From NCBI GenBank assembly GCA_965652545.1, contig CBFGWV010000223.1, positions 1 to 8,145 on the forward strand: 8,145 nucleotides of DNA, in the 5' to 3' direction. Below are positions 5,854 through 8,145 of this stretch, in pieces (position 1 is the first letter of the stretch; every line of letters starts with the position of its first letter). Under the pieces are notes generated by a model. It worked only from the letters and a program-made list of their open reading frames with translations, did no database searches and was not told where the DNA came from. The position numbers and the translations under genes are program-made. The stretch comes from CBFGWV01 sp965652545. GTDB lineage: Bacteria; Pseudomonadota; Gammaproteobacteria; Competibacterales; Competibacteraceae.

Positions 5854-7413
5854 TCAGGCCGCGGCGACCGAGGTGCGGATCAGGTGATCGAAGGCGCTGA
5901 GCGCGGCCTTGGAGCCCTCGCCCATGGCGGTGACGATCTGCTTGTACGGCACCGTGGTGGCATCGCCGGCGGCGTAGACGCCGGGCACCGAGGTTTCGCA
6001 GCGCGCATCCACCTCGATCTCTCCGCGCGGCGACAGCGCCACCGTGCCCTTGATCCAATCGGTGTTGGGCACCAGTCCGATCTGGACGAACACCCCATCC
6101 AGTGCGATACGGTGCACCTCGCCGCTGTGGCGGTCCTCATAGACCAGACCGTCGACCTTTTCGCCGTTGCCGGTGACTTCGGTGGACTTGGCGTTCACGA
6201 TGATCGTGACGTTGGGCAGGCTATGCAGCTTTTTCTGCAACACCGCATCGGCGCGCAACTGGCCGTCGAACTCGAGCAAGCTGACGTGCCCGACGATGCC
6301 GGCCAGGTCAATGGCCGCCTCGACCCCGGAGTTGCCCCCGCCGATGACCGCCACGCGCTTGCCCTTGAACAACGGCCCGTCGCAGTGCGGGCAGTAGGCC
6401 ACGCCGCGCCCACGGTACTCGCGCTCGCCCGGGACGTTCATCTCGCGCCAGCGTGCGCCGGTGGCCAGCACCACCGAGCGGCTCTTGAGCACCGCGCCGC
6501 TGGCCAGGCGGATCTCGATCAGTTCACCGGGCACCAGGGCCTCGGCACGTTGCAGGTTCATGATGTCCACGTCGTACTGCTTGACGTGCCGCTCCAGGGC
6601 AGAGGCCAGCTTGGGCCCCTCGGTCTCCTGCACGGAGATGAAGTTTTCGATGGCCATGGTATCCAGCACCTGGCCGCCGAAGCGCTCGGCCACGACGCCG
6701 GTGCGGATGCCCTTGCGCGCGGCATAAATGGCCGCCGCGGCACCCGCCGGACCGCCGCCGACCACCAGCATGTCGAACGGTGCCTTGGCATCCAGCTTGG
6801 CCGCCTCGCGCTTTGCGGCTCCGGTGTCCAGCTTGGCCAGAATCTCGCTCAGCCCCATGCGGCCCTGGCCGAAGGGCTGGTCGTCGAGCAGGACGGTGGG
6901 GACGGCCATGATCTTGCGCGCCTCAACCTCGTCCTGGAACAGCGCGCCGTCCACCATGGTGTGGCGGATGCGAGGGTTGATCACCGCCATGAGGTTCAGG
7001 GCCTGGACCACCTCCGGGCAGTTCTGGCAGGACAGGGAGATATACGTCTCGAAACGGTAGTCGCCATCGAGACTGCGGATTTGTTCGATGACCTCTGCAT
7101 CCGCCTTGGGCGGGTGGCCGCCGGCCTGCAACAAGGCCAGGACCAGGGAGGTGAATTCATGCCCCATGGGGATGCCGGCAAAGCGGATACCCATGTCGCT
7201 GCCGATGCGGTTGATGGCGAACGAGGGCGTGCGTACGCCATCGCCCGTGCGCTCGCTGAGGGTGATGTGTGTGGACAGCTCCACGATGTCGCGCAGCAAC
7301 CCCATCATTTCGCCGGATTTCTCGCTCTGGTCGGTGGCGGCGATGATCTCGATGGGCTGCTGAATGTTTTCCAGATAGCTCTTCAACTGGTTTTTGAGTT
7401 GTGTATCCAACAT
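5854..7413 (-). CDS. ahpF: Alkyl hydroperoxide reductase subunit F (NADH:peroxiredoxin reductase)
   Basis: This 519-residue flavoprotein (E. coli AhpF is 521) transfers electrons from NADH through FAD and two disulfide centres to the peroxiredoxin AhpC in the cytoplasm. The N-terminal tandem thioredoxin-like domain (about 1-200) carries the redox pair C129-x-x-C132 ('SCQNCPEVVQALN'), which hands electrons to AhpC. A linker (about 200-212) leads to a thioredoxin-reductase-like module. That module has the FAD-binding 'VVGGGPAGAAAA' (G219-G224), the redox pair C341-x-x-C344 ('AYCPHCDGPLFKGK'), the NADH-binding 'VIGGGNSG' (357-363), and the C-terminal FAD motif 'GVYAAGDATTVPYKQ' (478-492). Every expected catalytic residue is present and the length is full. 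The ATG at 7413 is preceded by a weak AAGG 5 nt upstream. It lies 76 bp downstream of ahpC with a GC hairpin between them, so the two are probably co-transcribed with reduced ahpF expression. Confidence 0.97.
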   Translation of the reverse strand: MLDTQLKNQLKSYLENIQQPIEIIAATDQSEKSGEMMGLLRDIVELSTHITLSERTGDGVRTPSFAINRIGSDMGIRFAGIPMGHEFTSLVLALLQAGGHPPKADAEVIEQIRSLDGDYRFETYISLSCQNCPEVVQALNLMAVINPRIRHTMVDGALFQDEVEARKIMAVPTVLLDDQPFGQGRMGLSEILAKLDTGAAKREAAKLDAKAPFDMLVVGGGPAGAAAAIYAARKGIRTGVVAERFGGQVLDTMAIENFISVQETEGPKLASALERHVKQYDVDIMNLQRAEALVPGELIEIRLASGAVLKSRSVVLATGARWREMNVPGEREYRGRGVAYCPHCDGPLFKGKRVAVIGGGNSGVEAAIDLAGIVGHVSLLEFDGQLRADAVLQKKLHSLPNVTIIVNAKSTEVTGNGEKVDGLVYEDRHSGEVHRIALDGVFVQIGLVPNTDWIKGTVALSPRGEIEVDARCETSVPGVYAAGDATTVPYKQIVTAMGEGSKAALSAFDHLIRTSVAAA

Positions 7414-7452
7414 GGCGGCCTTGCTCGATGTAGGGGAGTGCGGGCGGGGAAA

Positions 7453-7478
7453 GCGCCCGGGCGCGAACGCCCGGGGCT
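7453..7478 (-). promoter_or_regulatory. GC-rich hairpin between ahpC and ahpF (attenuator or mRNA-processing element)
   Basis: An 8-bp perfect stem of only G and C (7456-7463 with 7468-7475) encloses a 4-nt loop that reads TTCG on the minus strand. Outer AGC/GCT bases can extend the stem past a one-base bulge. The minus strand continues with only TTT before CCCC, so it is a poor intrinsic terminator. A stable hairpin here could protect the ahpC 3' end and lower expression of ahpF relative to ahpC, as the enzyme stoichiometry would favour. This role is inferred from position. Confidence 0.6.
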
Positions 7479-7489
7479 CACCTTCTCAA

Positions 7490-8053
7490 TCAGATCTTGC
7501 CGACGAGGTCCAGCGACGGGGCCAGGGTCTCGCCACCGGGCTGCCAGGCGGCCGGGCAGACCTCGCCATCGTGGGTGGCGACATACTGGGCAGCCTGAAC
7601 CTTGCGGACCAGCTCCTTGGCGGAGCGGCCGATACCCAGGTCGTGAATCTCGTACAGCTTGATCTGCCCTTCGGGGTTGATCACGAAGGTGCCGCGCAGG
7701 GCCAGACCGTCTTCTTCGATCATCACACCGAAGTTGCGCGAGATCGTCCCGGTGGGGTCGCCGATCATCGGGAATTTGATCTTCTTGATCGTATCGGAGG
7801 CGTCGTGCCACGCCTTGTGGGTGAAGTGCGTATCGGTAGAAACCGAGTACACCTCGACGCCCATGTCACGCAGCTGTGCATAGTGGTCGGCCAGGTCGCC
7901 CAGCTCGGTCGGGCAGACGAAGGTGAAGTCGGCCGGGTAGAAACAGACCACGGACCACTGGCCCTTGAGATCGGCGTCGGAGACCGGCACGAACTCGCCG
8001 TTGTGGTATGCGGTGGCCTTGAACGGTTTGACGACGGTGTTGATCAGCGACAT
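7490..8053 (-). CDS. ahpC: Alkyl hydroperoxide reductase subunit C (2-Cys peroxiredoxin)
   Basis: This 187-residue protein, the same length as E. coli AhpC, reduces hydrogen peroxide, organic peroxides and peroxynitrite, and is recycled by AhpF encoded next to it. The peroxidatic cysteine is C47 in 'FYPADFTFVCPTELGD'. The resolving cysteine is C166 in 'HDGEVCPAAW'. An additional cysteine, C37, occurs where E. coli has a non-cysteine residue, as I recall its sequence. 'STDTHFTHKAWH' and the C-terminal 'TLAPSLDLVGKI' are near-exact AhpC signatures. I chose the ATG at 8053 because it gives the canonical 'MSLINT' N-terminus and has GGAG 9 nt upstream. A longer in-frame start at 8101 would add 16 unconserved residues. 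It is the first gene of the ahpCF unit. Confidence 0.97.
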   Translation of the reverse strand: MSLINTVVKPFKATAYHNGEFVPVSDADLKGQWSVVCFYPADFTFVCPTELGDLADHYAQLRDMGVEVYSVSTDTHFTHKAWHDASDTIKKIKFPMIGDPTGTISRNFGVMIEEDGLALRGTFVINPEGQIKLYEIHDLGIGRSAKELVRKVQAAQYVATHDGEVCPAAWQPGGETLAPSLDLVGKI

Positions 8054-8101
8054 GAAGAAGGACTCCGTGAAAGGTTTCAGGGTAAAGACAACGGAGGCCA
8101 T

Positions 8102-8130
8102 GGTATGAAAGCCCTGGTGCGTTGCACCAA
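8102..8130 (-). promoter_or_regulatory. Candidate ahpC promoter with overlapping 6-3-6 inverted repeat
   Basis: On the minus strand TTGGTG (8130-8125) and CATACC (8107-8102) stand 17 bp apart and match the sigma-70 -35 and -10 hexamers at about half their positions. That is weak, as in activator-dependent promoters. The start of transcription would fall near 8095, leaving a leader of about 40 nt. An inverted repeat TGGTGC-GTT-GCACCA (8115-8129) overlaps the proposed -35 and could be an operator. I could not recognise an OxyR site (ATAG-n7-CTAT repeats). Confidence 0.3.
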
Positions 8131-8145
8131 TCGTATATGCGGATG

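Noticed and set aside
5734..7662. A 642-codon plus-strand open frame opposite ahpF
   Set aside because: It runs antisense to a full-length ahpF with all catalytic motifs. Its translation is rich in His, Gly and Asp, as expected of a GC-rich shadow frame, and shows no recognisable domain.
8054..8101. N-terminal extension of AhpC from an upstream ATG at 8101
   Set aside because: The added 16 residues are not part of AhpC proteins, and the ATG at 8053 gives the canonical MSLINT start and the expected length with its own ribosome-binding site.
8054..8145. A classical OxyR binding site upstream of ahpC
   Set aside because: I could not find the spaced ATAG/CTAT tetranucleotide pattern; the visible upstream region is only 92 bp, so a site could lie outside.

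Overview
The window is a dense, high-GC bacterial segment. The E. coli-like AhpC and AhpF proteins, a CsrA-family protein and a GTAG-headed REP-type inverted repeat suggest a gammaproteobacterium, perhaps of the Chromatiales/Ectothiorhodospiraceae kind. The placement is inference from protein style and base composition only.

Left part (1-5095, plus strand): three genes of a MoxR/VWA/SWIM-type system, the arrangement known from the uncharacterised E. coli yehL-yehM-yehP-yehQ cluster. A DUF5682 (YehM-like) protein, cut by the window edge, overlaps a von Willebrand factor A protein (YehP-like, complete MIDAS) by an ATGA junction. A 106-bp REPIN-like element with perfect 33-bp inverted arms follows. 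Next comes a protein with two SWIM zinc fingers (YehQ-like). The MoxR-type AAA+ ATPase expected in such systems is not in the window and would lie upstream.

Middle (5104-5664, minus strand): a 186-residue protein that converges on the SWIM gene with only 8 bp between stop codons. By eye it contains two tandem CsrA-like domains followed by a basic, Ala/Pro-rich tail. It looks like a single-chain pseudo-dimer of the RNA-binding regulator CsrA/RsmA. The conserved residues suggest that one of the two composite RNA sites is kept and the other is degenerate. This is the most unusual item in the window.

Right part (5815-8145, minus strand): a standard peroxide-defence unit, ahpC then ahpF. A strong GC hairpin lies between the two genes, a terminator-like hairpin follows ahpF, and a candidate promoter region with a small inverted repeat precedes ahpC. 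AhpF passes electrons from NADH to AhpC, which reduces peroxides; all expected cysteines are present.

No tRNA, rRNA, CRISPR array, insertion sequence or prophage gene was seen. No gene-free stretch exceeds 300 bases.
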